25,101 nucleotides of DNA from positions 1 to 25,101 of the forward strand of contig URCM01000042.1 in assembly GCA_900546355.1 (NCBI GenBank), given 5' to 3'. Position numbers and translations under genes: made by a program. The stretch's first letter is position 1, and each line of letters begins with the position of its first letter. Below, piece after piece: positions 10,327 to 18,461 of the stretch. The notes beneath the pieces were generated by a model that saw only the letters and a list, made by a program, of their open reading frames with translations, was not told where the DNA came from and ran no database searches. The stretch comes from an uncultured Bacteroides sp. GTDB lineage: Bacteria > Bacteroidota > Bacteroidia > Bacteroidales > Bacteroidaceae.

Positions 10327-10612
10327 ACAATTTCACGACATTATCGCCTTTCAATATATAGTATAATTCTAATTATTCAGATAAACCGCATATTATACTT
10401 CAATTTGAAACATAAAACAGACAAAATACTTAAAAATGTAAGTTCCGTAATTTTCAAACCAAAATAGTGTCATTATTTTTAGCCAGCAATCCGTCTTCTT
10501 ACAATTTATCTTATATTCATCAACAACCATATCAATATAAAACTTAAACCAATCAAATTACGACAAAATAATAATATACAATCATACATATTCCACATAA
10601 TGACACGCCGCA

Positions 10613-10644
10613 CTTGCTAAAAACAATAAAATACAATAATTTTG
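10613..10644 (+). promoter_or_regulatory. Bacteroides-type promoter for asnB
   Basis: CTTG (10613-10616) is followed after 20 nt by TAATTTTG (10637-10644), an exact TAnnTTTG -7 box. The leader to the asnB ATG would be about 195 nt and would include the A-rich stretch and the two short upstream ORFs. Confidence 0.45.
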
Positions 10645-10755
10645 CAAAACACATCCTTTAGATATTACAACTACTACTTTTTAAAGCAAAAAGAAAGCAA
10701 ATATAAAATCAAAAGGATAAAAAGCAAAAAGCACTTTGAAAGAAAAAAAAAGATT

Positions 10756-10788
10756 ATGAGAAAGCATAAACATACGTATTCTACATGA
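10756..10788 (+). CDS. Possible 10-codon leader ORF before asnB
   Basis: ATG to TGA encodes MRKHKHTYST. A purine-rich run (GAAAG followed by A's) lies just upstream. The next ATG (10789) directly abuts its stop and opens an out-of-frame ORF of 43 codons that overlaps the start of asnB and ends at 10920. There is no Asn enrichment, so a classical attenuation peptide is not supported. It could be chance in AT-rich DNA. Confidence 0.15.
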   Translation: MRKHKHTYST

Positions 10789-10847
10789 ATGCGGAAGTAT
10801 ATGCAACTGATATTTATATCTAATTTTTATATTCTATATATTATATT

Positions 10848-12512
10848 ATGTGTGGTATCGTTTCTATTTTCAACATCAAGCAACAAACGCCTGCCCTGCG
10901 GCAAAAGGCGTTACAAATGAGTGGTAAGATACGGCATCGCGGTCCCGACTGGAGTGGTATCTATTGCGGAGGCACAGCCATATTGGCGCACGAACGTTTG
11001 GCTATCGTCGACCCAGAATCAGGCCGTCAGCCGCTTTTCAGTCCTGACAAGAAGCAGGTGCTGGCCGTCAATGGAGAAATATATAATCATCAGGACATAC
11101 GCCGGAGATATGCCGGAAAGTATCAGTTTATGACCGGAAGCGATTGCGAAACCATCCTTGCTCTCTATCGGGAGAAAAGAGACGGTTTCCTGGATGAATT
11201 GGACGGGATATTCGCCTTTGCGCTTTACGATGTGGAGCGGGACGAATACCTCATAGCCCGCGATCCCATCGGGGTGATTCCTCTTTATTATGGATACGAC
11301 CGGGATGGACTACTCTATGTAGCAAGCGAACTGAAAGCCTTGGAAGGGCAATGCGACCATTATGAAGTGTTTCCGCCAGGACATGTTCTGACAAGCCACG
11401 ACAAAGTTCCCCGGAGATATTATCAACGTGACTGGTTTTCGTACGACAACGTGAAAAACAATCCGACCGATGAAGAGAAACTACGTGTCGCTTTAGAAAA
11501 AGCCGTAAAGCGTCAGATGATGAGCGATGTGCCCTATGGCGTATTGCTGAGCGGAGGACTGGATTCTTCCATCATCAGTGCCGTAGCACAAAAATATGCG
11601 CAAAACCGTATCGAAAGCGGAGGACGGGAAGTTGCCTGGTGGCCTCGGTTACATTCGTTTGCCGTAGGCCTGCACGGTGCACCCGACTTGGAGAAAGCCC
11701 GTTTGGTAGCACGCCACATCGGCACCGTGCACCACGAAATAAACTATACGATACAAGAAGGACTGGATGCGCTGAGTGATGTGGTTTACTTTACCGAGAC
11801 CTACGATGTCACCACCATCCGCGCCTCCACACCGATGTATCTCCTGGCACGTGTCATCAAAAGCATGGGAATTAAAATGGTGCTCTCCGGTGAGGGAGCC
11901 GATGAGGTATTCGGAGGTTACCTGTATTTCCACAAAGCACCCAATGCCCGCGCTTTCCATGAAGAAACTGTACGCAAACTCTCCAAACTGCATCTGTATG
12001 ATTGCCTCCGTGCCAACAAAAGCCTGGCAGCCTGGGGCGTGGAAGGCCGTGTGCCCTTTCTCGACACAGAGTTTCTGGACGTGGCGATGCGCCTGAACCC
12101 ATCCGCGAAAATGTGTCCCGGCAGCACGATAGAGAAACGAATCCTCCGAGAGGCTTTTGCTCCCTTGTTGCCAGACGAAGTGGCATGGCGACAGAAAGAG
12201 CAATTCTCCGACGGGGTAGGCTATTCATGGATAGACACCTTGAAACGCATTACCGCCGAGAGTGTAAGCGATGACGAGATGGCTCATGCCGCCGAACGTT
12301 TCCCCATTCACCCGCCACGCAACAAAGAAGAATATTTCTATCGCACGCTCTTTGCTTCCCACTTCCCCAGCGACAGTGCAGCGGCTACAGTACCCAGTGT
12401 GCCGAGTGTAGCGTGCAGCACAGCCGAAGCGTTGGCTTGGGACAAGACTTTCACCGGGATGAACGACCCCAGTGGACGTGCCGTCAGTGGGGTACACAAC
12501 CAAGCATATTAA
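10848..12512 (+). CDS. asnB: Asparagine synthetase B, glutamine-hydrolysing
   Basis: AsnB makes asparagine from aspartate, ATP and glutamine. It is 554 residues. The start is fixed by MCGIV: Cys2 becomes the N-terminal nucleophile of the class II glutaminase domain (about 2-190), with RHRGPD (29-34) and NGEIYNH (75-81). The synthetase domain follows with the pyrophosphate loop SGGLDSS (235-241), then SGEGADEVFGGY and WGVEGRVPFLD. The last 50 residues are low-complexity (Ser/Ala/Val), normal for AsnB tails. It stands alone on the plus strand, divergent from the glutamine/glutamate block whose product glutamine is its amide donor. Confidence 0.97.
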   Translation: MCGIVSIFNIKQQTPALRQKALQMSGKIRHRGPDWSGIYCGGTAILAHERLAIVDPESGRQPLFSPDKKQVLAVNGEIYNHQDIRRRYAGKYQFMTGSDCETILALYREKRDGFLDELDGIFAFALYDVERDEYLIARDPIGVIPLYYGYDRDGLLYVASELKALEGQCDHYEVFPPGHVLTSHDKVPRRYYQRDWFSYDNVKNNPTDEEKLRVALEKAVKRQMMSDVPYGVLLSGGLDSSIISAVAQKYAQNRIESGGREVAWWPRLHSFAVGLHGAPDLEKARLVARHIGTVHHEINYTIQEGLDALSDVVYFTETYDVTTIRASTPMYLLARVIKSMGIKMVLSGEGADEVFGGYLYFHKAPNARAFHEETVRKLSKLHLYDCLRANKSLAAWGVEGRVPFLDTEFLDVAMRLNPSAKMCPGSTIEKRILREAFAPLLPDEVAWRQKEQFSDGVGYSWIDTLKRITAESVSDDEMAHAAERFPIHPPRNKEEYFYRTLFASHFPSDSAAATVPSVPSVACSTAEALAWDKTFTGMNDPSGRAVSGVHNQAY

Positions 12513-12524
12513 GGAACTGAAATG

Positions 12525-12564
12525 CCTCAAAAACTCATTCCAAGGCATCGCACGATAAATTCAA
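12525..12564 (-). repeat. Partial copy of a dispersed intergenic repeat
   Basis: CCTCAAAAACTCAT (12525-12538), 11 nt, then GCACGATAAATTCAA (12550-12564). The reverse complement matches 23593-23632 at both conserved blocks with the same 11-nt spacing, while the spacer differs. Only the core is present; the 18-bp arms of the full element at 23582-23775 are not. It starts 13 bp after the asnB stop. ATGCCT/AGGCAT (12522-12548) can form a 6-bp hairpin in this copy only. Confidence 0.7.
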
Positions 12565-12643
12565 GAAGGAAGTGCCTACAGAATTAGTTTATCAAAAGGA
12601 AAAGTGTCTAATAATATCAGGAAAAGACAGGAAAAGACACGCA

Positions 12644-12719
12644 ATATAACTGCAACGCCGATACGATTACTAATCGTACAGCTTAACGATTAGTAATCGT
12701 GTTTGCGACGCAGTTATAT
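12644..12719. repeat. Double palindrome (long inverted repeat)
   Basis: Outer arms ATATAACTGC (12644-12653) and GCAGTTATAT (12710-12719) are perfect, each separated by 9 nt from the inner arms ACGATTACTAATCGT (12663-12677) and ACGATTAGTAATCGT (12686-12700). The inner arms are also perfect inverted copies around an 8-nt loop. Each inner arm is itself a 7+1+7 palindrome, so the block can form one long hairpin or two short ones. It lies between asnB and the mdh terminator. No U-tract follows, so it does not look like a simple terminator. Confidence 0.8.
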
Positions 12720-12724
12720 AACAA

Positions 12725-12871
12725 ATGAAAAAGAATTATTTCCACCGGATTTCCGGACTGCTCTGTATGGTCATCCTGACGCTATCCGGACTACACCAGA
12801 CACAAAGAAACTACAAAAAAATCCCGCCAACTTTCGCCAGCGGGATGCGTTTCTTTGTTAAGAGAACTTAG
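12725..12871 (+). CDS. Small ORF, 48 aa, signal-peptide-like; doubtful
   Basis: It starts MKKNYFHRISGLLCMVILTL and ends RFFVKRT. The first 22 residues have the basic N-region and hydrophobic core of a secretion signal, with a cysteine at 14 but no good lipobox. From about residue 26 onward the sequence is read through the mdh terminator hairpin (12802-12858), so that half is unlikely to be a selected protein. It may be the truncated 5' end of a former secreted-protein gene, or chance. No Shine-Dalgarno site is seen. Confidence 0.2.
   Translation: MKKNYFHRISGLLCMVILTLSGLHQTQRNYKKIPPTFASGMRFFVKRT
12802..12858 (-). terminator. Intrinsic terminator of mdh
   Basis: On the minus strand, ATCCCGC and GCGGGAT (12846-12840 and 12827-12821) form a 7-bp GC-rich stem with a 12-nt loop, followed directly by a run of T's (complement of the A's at 12815-12821). 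Outer arms ACAAAGAAAC (12802-12811) and GTTTCTTTGT (12849-12858) are also perfectly complementary, so a larger structure is possible. It lies 20-75 bp past the mdh stop. Confidence 0.85.
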
Positions 12872-12877
12872 TCGACA

Positions 12878-13879
12878 TTATTTAATGTTCGGGTTCAGCT
12901 TGTTCCATTCAGAGATTGCAGGAAGAACGCCCATAGCGATTACTTCATCACGCAATTCGCAGAGGTGAGCGTAGCTCTTGTCCAAAGCAGCTTGTTCTTC
13001 TGCAGTTCCGTTCAGAGCAGCGCAGTGGCAACCGTCAGCTGTGATTGAAGTTTCCCATGCCATCATGATGTGGTCATACTTGTCATTTGAGATGTATGTA
13101 CCAGCAGGCCAACGGAATGCTTTGCCACCCATGGCAGCACCAATCATTTCGATAGAAACGTAAGCTGGACTTTGGAATGAAGAACGTCCGCGCAATGCAA
13201 TGATGTTAGCACCGCCTTTGGTCACTTTCTGTTGGATTTCTGCCCATTGTTCTTTGCTCAGAGCGTCAGTGCCGATGATGTCGGTCAACGGTTTGCCGTT
13301 AACTTTAGCAGTAGAAGCGAATACAGCCATCTGTTCGCCGTGGCCACCGTATGTGCGGCAGTTTTCAACAGCGTCCATAGATACGCCGAAGTATTTAGCC
13401 AATTCGCTGCGCAGACGAGTAGAGTCCAAAGCAGCCAATGTAGTAACCTGTGAAGGTTTCAAGCCAGAGTACAACAAAGTAATCAAACCAGTGATGTCAG
13501 CCGGGTTGAAGATGACAACGATGTGTTTTACATCCGGGCAATATTCTTTTACGTTCTTACCGAATTCTTCAGCGATAGCGGCATTGCCTTTCAGCAAGTC
13601 TTCACGAGTCATGCCTGCCTTACGTGCGGCACCACCTGAGTTTACGATATATTTAGCACCAGTCAGCGCTTCTTTAATGTCTGAAGTGAAGGTTACGTTT
13701 ACGCCTTCGAAACCGCAGTGGTACAATTCTTCAGCCACACCTTCCAAGCCCGGAGCATACGGGTCGTACAAACAGATGTTAGGAGTCAAACCCATCATAA
13801 TGGCAGTCTGAGCCATGTTAGAACCGATCATACCGGCAGCACCAACAATGGTAAGCTTTTCGTTTGTTACAAATTCCAT
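12878..13879 (-). CDS. mdh: Malate dehydrogenase, NAD-dependent
   Basis: This enzyme interconverts malate and oxaloacetate with NAD(H); in Bacteroides it works in the reductive branch to fumarate and succinate. It is 333 residues. The Rossmann glycine motif GAAGMIG is at 13-19. Substrate arginines are in RKAGMTR (86-92) and LDSTRL (Arg155), and the catalytic histidine is in TYGGHGEQM (His180). It is a single-gene transcript: its terminator is strong and recG ends 229 bp upstream. A -7-like TATCTTTG lies on the minus strand at 13930-13937, without a clear -33 box. Lactate dehydrogenase is the alternative family member but the sequence reads as Mdh. Confidence 0.93.
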   Translation of the reverse strand: MEFVTNEKLTIVGAAGMIGSNMAQTAIMMGLTPNICLYDPYAPGLEGVAEELYHCGFEGVNVTFTSDIKEALTGAKYIVNSGGAARKAGMTREDLLKGNAAIAEEFGKNVKEYCPDVKHIVVIFNPADITGLITLLYSGLKPSQVTTLAALDSTRLRSELAKYFGVSMDAVENCRTYGGHGEQMAVFASTAKVNGKPLTDIIGTDALSKEQWAEIQQKVTKGGANIIALRGRSSFQSPAYVSIEMIGAAMGGKAFRWPAGTYISNDKYDHIMMAWETSITADGCHCAALNGTAEEQAALDKSYAHLCELRDEVIAMGVLPAISEWNKLNPNIK

Positions 13880-13929
13880 AATTTTATTATTTAAGTTAAG
13901 TGATAAAGTATTCTTTTTTTCTTTCGATG

Positions 13930-13937
13930 CAAAGATA
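13930..13937 (-). promoter_or_regulatory. -7 box, probable mdh promoter
   Basis: TATCTTTG on the minus strand exactly fits TAnnTTTG and lies 50 bp upstream of the mdh ATG. No TTTG at the expected -33 distance was found, so support is partial. Confidence 0.4.
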
Positions 13938-13973
13938 AAAAGTTCTTTCGGTTATGCGTATCTTTAGGCAAAG

Positions 13974-13999
13974 AAAAGTATGCGGAAACCGTATCTTTT
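13974..13999 (-). terminator. Possible terminator after recG
   Basis: AAAAGTATGCGG and CCGTATCTTTT (13974-13985 and 13989-13999) form an imperfect hairpin with a 3-nt loop, one bulge and one mismatch, followed on the minus strand by a T-rich stretch. It is placed between the recG stop (14109) and the mdh start. Confidence 0.35.
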
Positions 14000-14108
14000 C
14001 AGTTTAATTACGGATTTATTTCACTATTTTTAAACTAAATACTTCCGTTTTGTCATGAGCACTTGGCAAACTGTTTGGGCAGACAGGGATGAGCAGGCGG
14101 ATTGCCAT

Positions 14109-16208
14109 TCACGAAATCACAGACCAGTTGACATTTCTTTTCCTCAATTCCTTCAGTTGTTGCCAGACGACGGCATTTTCAGGAAGAATGCCTTGCGGGT
14201 CTGTTTCGAGCAGCTGTTCCGCCACTTCACGGACGTATTGAAGGAGTTGCCCGTCCCGGGCAATGTCGGCTATCTTCAAATCGAATGCCACACCACTTTG
14301 TTGCGTACCTTCCAGGTCTCCAGGTCCGCGGAGCTTCAAGTCGGCTTCGGCTATCTCGAACCCGTCGTTTGTATCTACCATAATCTGAATACGCTTGCGG
14401 GTGTCTTCCGTCAACTTATAGCCTGTTACCAGAATGCAATACGACTGGTCGGCTCCACGCCCTACCCTCCCTCTTAACTGATGAAGCTGAGACAAGCCGA
14501 AACGTTCGGCATTCTCGATGACCATCACCGAAGCATTGGGTACATTCACTCCCACTTCGATAACCGTAGTCGCTACAAGTATCTGTGTTTCCTTATCGAC
14601 AAAACGTTGCATTTCCGCATCTTTCTCCGCAGCCTTCATCTTGCCATGCACTTTGCTCACCTTGTATTCAGGAAAAGCTTCACATACGTGCAAGTAACCA
14701 TCTTCCAGGTTCTTGATGTCCATCTTCTCGCTTTCCTGAATCAAAGGATAGACAATGTATGCCTGCCTGCCCTCCTGAAGCTGCTTGCGGATAAAAGTGT
14801 ATAACAAAGCCCGCCGGTTATCAAACTGGTGGATAGTCTGTATCGGTTTACGGCCCGGAGGAAGTTCATCGATAACCGAAACGTCCAAGTCCCCATACAA
14901 TGTCATGGCAAGCGTGCGGGGAATAGGTGTGGCAGTCATGACCAGCACATGAGGCGGGCATGTGTTTTTTTTCCAAAGCTTGGCACGCTGGGCGACACCG
15001 AACCGATGCTGTTCATCAATCACGACCAACCCGAGCGAAGCAAAATTCACCGTATCTTCTATTACCGCATGTGTGCCGATAAGTATCTGCACCTCGCCGG
15101 TCGCCAAATCGCGCAAGATAGCTTCACGCCGTTTTCCCTTCACGTTTCCCGTCAGCAGTTCTACACGTACAGACATTCCCGCAAGAAAACGGGTTATGGT
15201 TTCATAATGCTGGTTGGCAAGGATTTCCGTAGGTGCCATCATGCACGCCTGGTAACCGTTGTCGAGTGCTATCAGCATCGTCATCAGTGCCACGAGTGTC
15301 TTTCCGCTTCCCACATCTCCCTGAAGCAGGCGGTTCATCTGCCTGCCGCTCTTCATATCGCGGCGCATTTCCTTAATCACCCGTTTCTGTGCTCCGGTCA
15401 GTTGGAAAGGGAGGTTTTGTGCATAAAAAGTATTGAAGATTTCTCCTACCTTGCCGAATATCAATCCACGGAACTTGTTGCGGCGTTCCAACGTATAGCG
15501 CAAAATATTCAGCTGTACATAAAAAAGTTCTTCGAATTTCAAACGGTATTGCGCCCGCCGAAGCAAATCGGGGTTCTGAGGAAAATGGATGTTATGTAAA
15601 GCATCGTCAAGCGACATCAAACGCTGTTGTTCAATCAGTTGCGGACTCAGTGTCTCATCGATTATTTCCCGTTCCAATGCGGTAAACAGGTTTTTCATCA
15701 GCTTTTCGATGGCGTGCGAGTTGAGATTGCTCCGCTTCATTTTCTCGGTGGTATTGTAATAAGGCTGAAGCCCCATGTTCGAGAGAACCAGTTCATCGGC
15801 CGGGTCGATGTCGGGATGAGCGATATTGATGCGCCCGTTGAATACGGTCGGTTTACCGAAAACAATGTAGGGTTCGCGTGCCTTATATTTGCCTTCAATA
15901 AATTTCAAGCCTTGAAACCAGACTAAATCGACTACACCTGTACCATCCGAAAAATGTCCCACCAAGCGGCGTTGTCTTCCTTCGCCGAAGGTTTCGAAGC
16001 TCAATATTTGTCCGCGCAACTGGATGTAAGGCATATTCCCGTCTATCTCGTGGATATAATAAAGCCGGCTGCGGTCTACGTATTTATAAGGGAAATAGTA
16101 CAATAAGTCCTTAAAGGAACGGATATTCAGCTCCTTCTCCAAGATGCTCGCCCGCTGGGGACCTACTCCTTGCAAATACTTTATATCACGTAATGATAAA
16201 TCGGACAT
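14109..16208 (-). CDS. recG: ATP-dependent DNA helicase RecG
   Basis: RecG remodels stalled replication forks and branch-migrates Holliday junctions. From the start chosen here it is 699 residues, normal for the family. An N-terminal wedge/OB domain is followed by helicase motifs: Walker A GDVGSGKT (297-304), DEQH (398-401), TATPIPRTLAMTLYGDLDVS (from 425), and GRVGRG near the end. The reading frame is open upstream to 16256, but those 16 extra residues are encoded by the CTCTGTGT-type palindromic repeat. The ATG at 16208 gives MSDLSLRDIKYLQGVGP, the usual RecG beginning. It follows ispD by 124 bp. Confidence 0.96.
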   Translation of the reverse strand: MSDLSLRDIKYLQGVGPQRASILEKELNIRSFKDLLYYFPYKYVDRSRLYYIHEIDGNMPYIQLRGQILSFETFGEGRQRRLVGHFSDGTGVVDLVWFQGLKFIEGKYKAREPYIVFGKPTVFNGRINIAHPDIDPADELVLSNMGLQPYYNTTEKMKRSNLNSHAIEKLMKNLFTALEREIIDETLSPQLIEQQRLMSLDDALHNIHFPQNPDLLRRAQYRLKFEELFYVQLNILRYTLERRNKFRGLIFGKVGEIFNTFYAQNLPFQLTGAQKRVIKEMRRDMKSGRQMNRLLQGDVGSGKTLVALMTMLIALDNGYQACMMAPTEILANQHYETITRFLAGMSVRVELLTGNVKGKRREAILRDLATGEVQILIGTHAVIEDTVNFASLGLVVIDEQHRFGVAQRAKLWKKNTCPPHVLVMTATPIPRTLAMTLYGDLDVSVIDELPPGRKPIQTIHQFDNRRALLYTFIRKQLQEGRQAYIVYPLIQESEKMDIKNLEDGYLHVCEAFPEYKVSKVHGKMKAAEKDAEMQRFVDKETQILVATTVIEVGVNVPNASVMVIENAERFGLSQLHQLRGRVGRGADQSYCILVTGYKLTEDTRKRIQIMVDTNDGFEIAEADLKLRGPGDLEGTQQSGVAFDLKIADIARDGQLLQYVREVAEQLLETDPQGILPENAVVWQQLKELRKRNVNWSVIS

Positions 16209-16221
16209 AGTTTTATTAATT

Positions 16222-16323
16222 GAACACAGAGACACAGAGTTTTTATTTATCTTCATTCGTGAAGATTACAATTTATCTCCTTCTTTGTAATTAAAATCTC
16301 TGTGTCTTTGTGACTCTGTGTTC
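16222..16323. repeat. Inverted repeat of CTCTGTGT units between ispD and recG
   Basis: Left arm GAACACAGAGACACAGAG (16222-16239) is the reverse complement of the right arm 16298-16323, except that the right arm has one extra 8-nt unit (CTTTGTGA). Inside are CTTCA/TGAAG (16251-16264) and TTACAA/TTGTAA (16266-16290) hairpins. Related degenerate words occur at 5608-5640 and 25002-25042. It may form a 3'-end structure for the ispD message and lies in the recG leader. Confidence 0.75.
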
Positions 16324-16332
16324 CAATTTAAT

Positions 16333-16995
16333 TCAACACAACATTTCCGCCAACTTCAAATCAAACGGGGTGGTCAACTTGATATTCTCGCGGTTGCCTC
16401 TCACTAATTCCACCCGATGACCAAGTGCCTCTACCACCGAAGCGTCATCGGTGAAGGCAGGTACATAAGGCTGGGCGTACGCTTGTTTCAATAGCGAAGC
16501 ACGGAATACCTGTGGAGTTTGCACCAACTTATACCGGTCGCGCGGAACCGTTTCGCTCCCTCCGTCTTCCGATATCCGGCGAACGGTTTCCACGATATCC
16601 ACGACCGGAATTGCCGCCCCTTTCTCTTCCGCACTCCGGTAGCATTCCGCAATCACATCAGGCGAGACAAAAGGGCGCACTCCATCGTGTACCCCGACCA
16701 ATGCATCTTCTTCCACCAATGCCAACCCATTCTTAACCGAATGGAAACGGGTTTCTCCCCCATCGGCTACCTGATGCGGAAGCGTAAAGCCATACTTCTG
16801 GCATAACTGCTTCCAATACGCTTGCTGGTCTGCCGGCAACACGACAATCAAGCGGATAGCCGCATCGTATGCATGGAAAGCTTCCAGTGTACGCATCAAT
16901 ACGGGTTTCCCTTTAACCGGAAGGAACTGCTTGGGGATATCGCCTCCCATACGCAAGCCTTTGCCTCCGGCGACTATCACTACATATTTTTTCAC
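16333..16995 (-). CDS. ispD: 2-C-methyl-D-erythritol 4-phosphate cytidylyltransferase (IspD)
   Basis: IspD transfers CMP from CTP to MEP in the non-mevalonate isoprenoid pathway. It is 220 residues. The N-terminal nucleotide-binding [18 protein letters not shown] is present, then [24 protein letters not shown] and [14 protein letters not shown], all in family order. The start is GTG at 16995, which overlaps the TGA of the upstream DJ-1-like gene in a GTGA tetranucleotide, so translation is probably coupled. No better in-frame ATG exists before the AGGKG motif. Confidence 0.95.
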   Translation of the reverse strand: MKKYVVIVAGGKGLRMGGDIPKQFLPVKGKPVLMRTLEAFHAYDAAIRLIVVLPADQQAYWKQLCQKYGFTLPHQVADGGETRFHSVKNGLALVEEDALVGVHDGVRPFVSPDVIAECYRSAEEKGAAIPVVDIVETVRRISEDGGSETVPRDRYKLVQTPQVFRASLLKQAYAQPYVPAFTDDASVVEALGHRVELVRGNRENIKLTTPFDLKLAEMLC

Positions 16996-17543
16996 TCGGC
17001 GAAAAGCATTCCGTTCTTCACTTCAGCTACCTTACCGGCTCCGGCAAACTTTTCAAGGATAGCAAAACCAAATGCAGAAGCGGCAGCCGGTCCCTTACCT
17101 AAGATAAAGTTATCGGCAACTTCCACCATATTGCCGGTATATTCCGCACCTTCCAGGTATTTATCGAATCCCGGATAGCAGGTAGCTTTCTTGCCTTTCA
17201 GCAAACCACGCTTCCCGTATATCATGGGAGCCGCACAGATAGCGGCAAGTGGCTTTTGTGCAGCGGCAAAGTTACGTACCAATACATCCAGTCCGGCATG
17301 TGCATCCAGATTGGTCGCACCGGGAAGTCCGCCCGGCAATACAATCATTTCAATATCTTCTTCCTTCAAGTCTTCAATCAGGCAATCAGCCGTTACAGGT
17401 ACACCATGTGCGCCGGTTACGGTCGGTTCACCCGTTACAGACACAGTCTTTACACTCAAACCGCCCCGACGCAGGATGTCGAGCGGGAAAAGGGCTTCCA
17501 CTTCTTCAAAGCCCGTAGCTAAAAAGATACAAATCGATTTCAT
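16992..17543 (-). CDS. DJ-1/PfpI family protein (YajL/ThiJ-like)
   Basis: It is 183 residues with the flavodoxin-like DJ-1 fold pattern. The nucleophile-elbow cysteine is Cys103 in [11 protein letters not shown], and the acidic partner is Glu16 in [10 protein letters not shown]; these match Cys106 and Glu18 of DJ-1. [12 protein letters not shown] (68-79) is a further family motif. Members act as protein or small-molecule deglycases/glyoxalases, chaperones, or peptidases, and the precise role cannot be read from sequence. It begins 4 nt after tonB and overlaps ispD, so it is inside the operon. Confidence 0.88.
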   Translation of the reverse strand: MKSICIFLATGFEEVEALFPLDILRRGGLSVKTVSVTGEPTVTGAHGVPVTADCLIEDLKEEDIEMIVLPGGLPGATNLDAHAGLDVLVRNFAAAQKPLAAICAAPMIYGKRGLLKGKKATCYPGFDKYLEGAEYTGNMVEVADNFILGKGPAAASAFGFAILEKFAGAGKVAEVKNGMLFAE

Positions 17544-17547
17544 ACGC

Positions 17548-18381
17548 TTATTTCAGTTTAAAGTAATAAGTTATTGTCCCTGACTGGTTGTTCACACCGT
17601 CCACTTGATTGAACCGTGCCCGGCGTGCCGCTTCTTCCGCTGCCCGCCGCAAGGCCGGATTCACCGTATTGGTGCGCTTGTTTATCTGGGTACTGATTAC
17701 CCTGCCCGAAGGGTCTACCACAATCGTAACTACCACACGTCCTTCGTCTTGCACATTATATACCGGCAAAGGCAAACCTCCGGGACCCAGCGAACGTCCG
17801 TTCAGGTCGAATACGCCCGATGCTCCCACGCCCGATGCCTTCCCTTCACTTCCGTTTCCAGTGGGGCTGCCTTGATTTCCTTCACCTTCACTCTTGCCGG
17901 TGCTACCCATTTTAGCCCCTTTGCCGAAAGCTCCGGCTATCTTGCTCGATGCCGCTTGTGCCGCAGCCCGTTCCGCTTCGGCACGTTTCTCGGCTTCGGT
18001 CTTTTCCTTGGGCTTCGGATGTTCTGCCGGTTTCTCTTCTTTCACCGCAACCGTTTCTTTCTGCTTCTGCTCTTGCCGGGGTTCTTCTTTCTTCACCTGC
18101 AAAGAAGGTTCATCGGTTTGGGTTATCAACGGCTGTTCCTCTCCACCGTCAGGCAAAGACGCTTCCGGCTCCGAAGCCTCAGGTTGAGGCAGTAAGTCCA
18201 CTTCAGTCAAGGTATAAGGATCGGCATCGCCTTGTCCCATATTGTTGTCTCCCAACATCACAGGCACACCGCCTTCTTCTTGTTTGGCCGGAAGAACAAG
18301 CACATACAGGAACAAAAACACGAGCACTGCCACGTGCAGCACCACGGTTCCTATCAATCCGATTATCTTGCTTCGTTTCAC
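17548..18381 (-). CDS. tonB: Energy transducer TonB family protein
   Basis: TonB carries proton-motive energy from ExbBD to outer-membrane transporters. It is 277 residues: an N-terminal membrane anchor (about 7-30), a Pro/Glu/Lys-rich periplasmic spacer (about 70-150), a Gly/Ser-rich stretch (about 150-185), and a C-terminal TonB domain (about 190-277) containing GRVVVTIVVDPSGRV and ending TYYFKLK. The start is GTG at 18381, with AAAGGA 7 nt upstream. It follows exbD by 80 nt. A TolA-like role is possible because the spacer is Lys/Glu/Ala-rich, but context and C-terminus favour TonB. Confidence 0.88.
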   Translation of the reverse strand: MKRSKIIGLIGTVVLHVAVLVFLFLYVLVLPAKQEEGGVPVMLGDNNMGQGDADPYTLTEVDLLPQPEASEPEASLPDGGEEQPLITQTDEPSLQVKKEEPRQEQKQKETVAVKEEKPAEHPKPKEKTEAEKRAEAERAAAQAASSKIAGAFGKGAKMGSTGKSEGEGNQGSPTGNGSEGKASGVGASGVFDLNGRSLGPGGLPLPVYNVQDEGRVVVTIVVDPSGRVISTQINKRTNTVNPALRRAAEEAARRARFNQVDGVNNQSGTITYYFKLK

Positions 18382-18461
18382 GATTATTTCCTTTAATATA
18401 TTACCTTAGTAATTGACCAGATTCTGAATACATTATACCTGACCAACCTATATTAAGCAGG

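Larger units (their letters stand above)
10206..10847. other. AT-rich divergent promoter region, dapF/asnB
   Basis: These 642 bp are strongly AT-rich compared with the genes on either side and contain no substantial gene. They carry outward-facing Bacteroides-type promoters for dapF (minus) and asnB (plus), a long A/purine-rich stretch (about 10680-10755), and two very short upstream ORFs just before asnB. No strong hairpin or known riboswitch was recognised. Confidence 0.7.

Noticed and set aside
14829..15599. Plus-strand ORF of 256 codons
   Set aside because: Antisense to recG across the helicase motifs; no domain of its own.
16209..16256. Upstream in-frame start for recG
   Set aside because: The extra 16 residues are encoded by the palindromic repeat, and RecG normally begins at the later ATG (16208).
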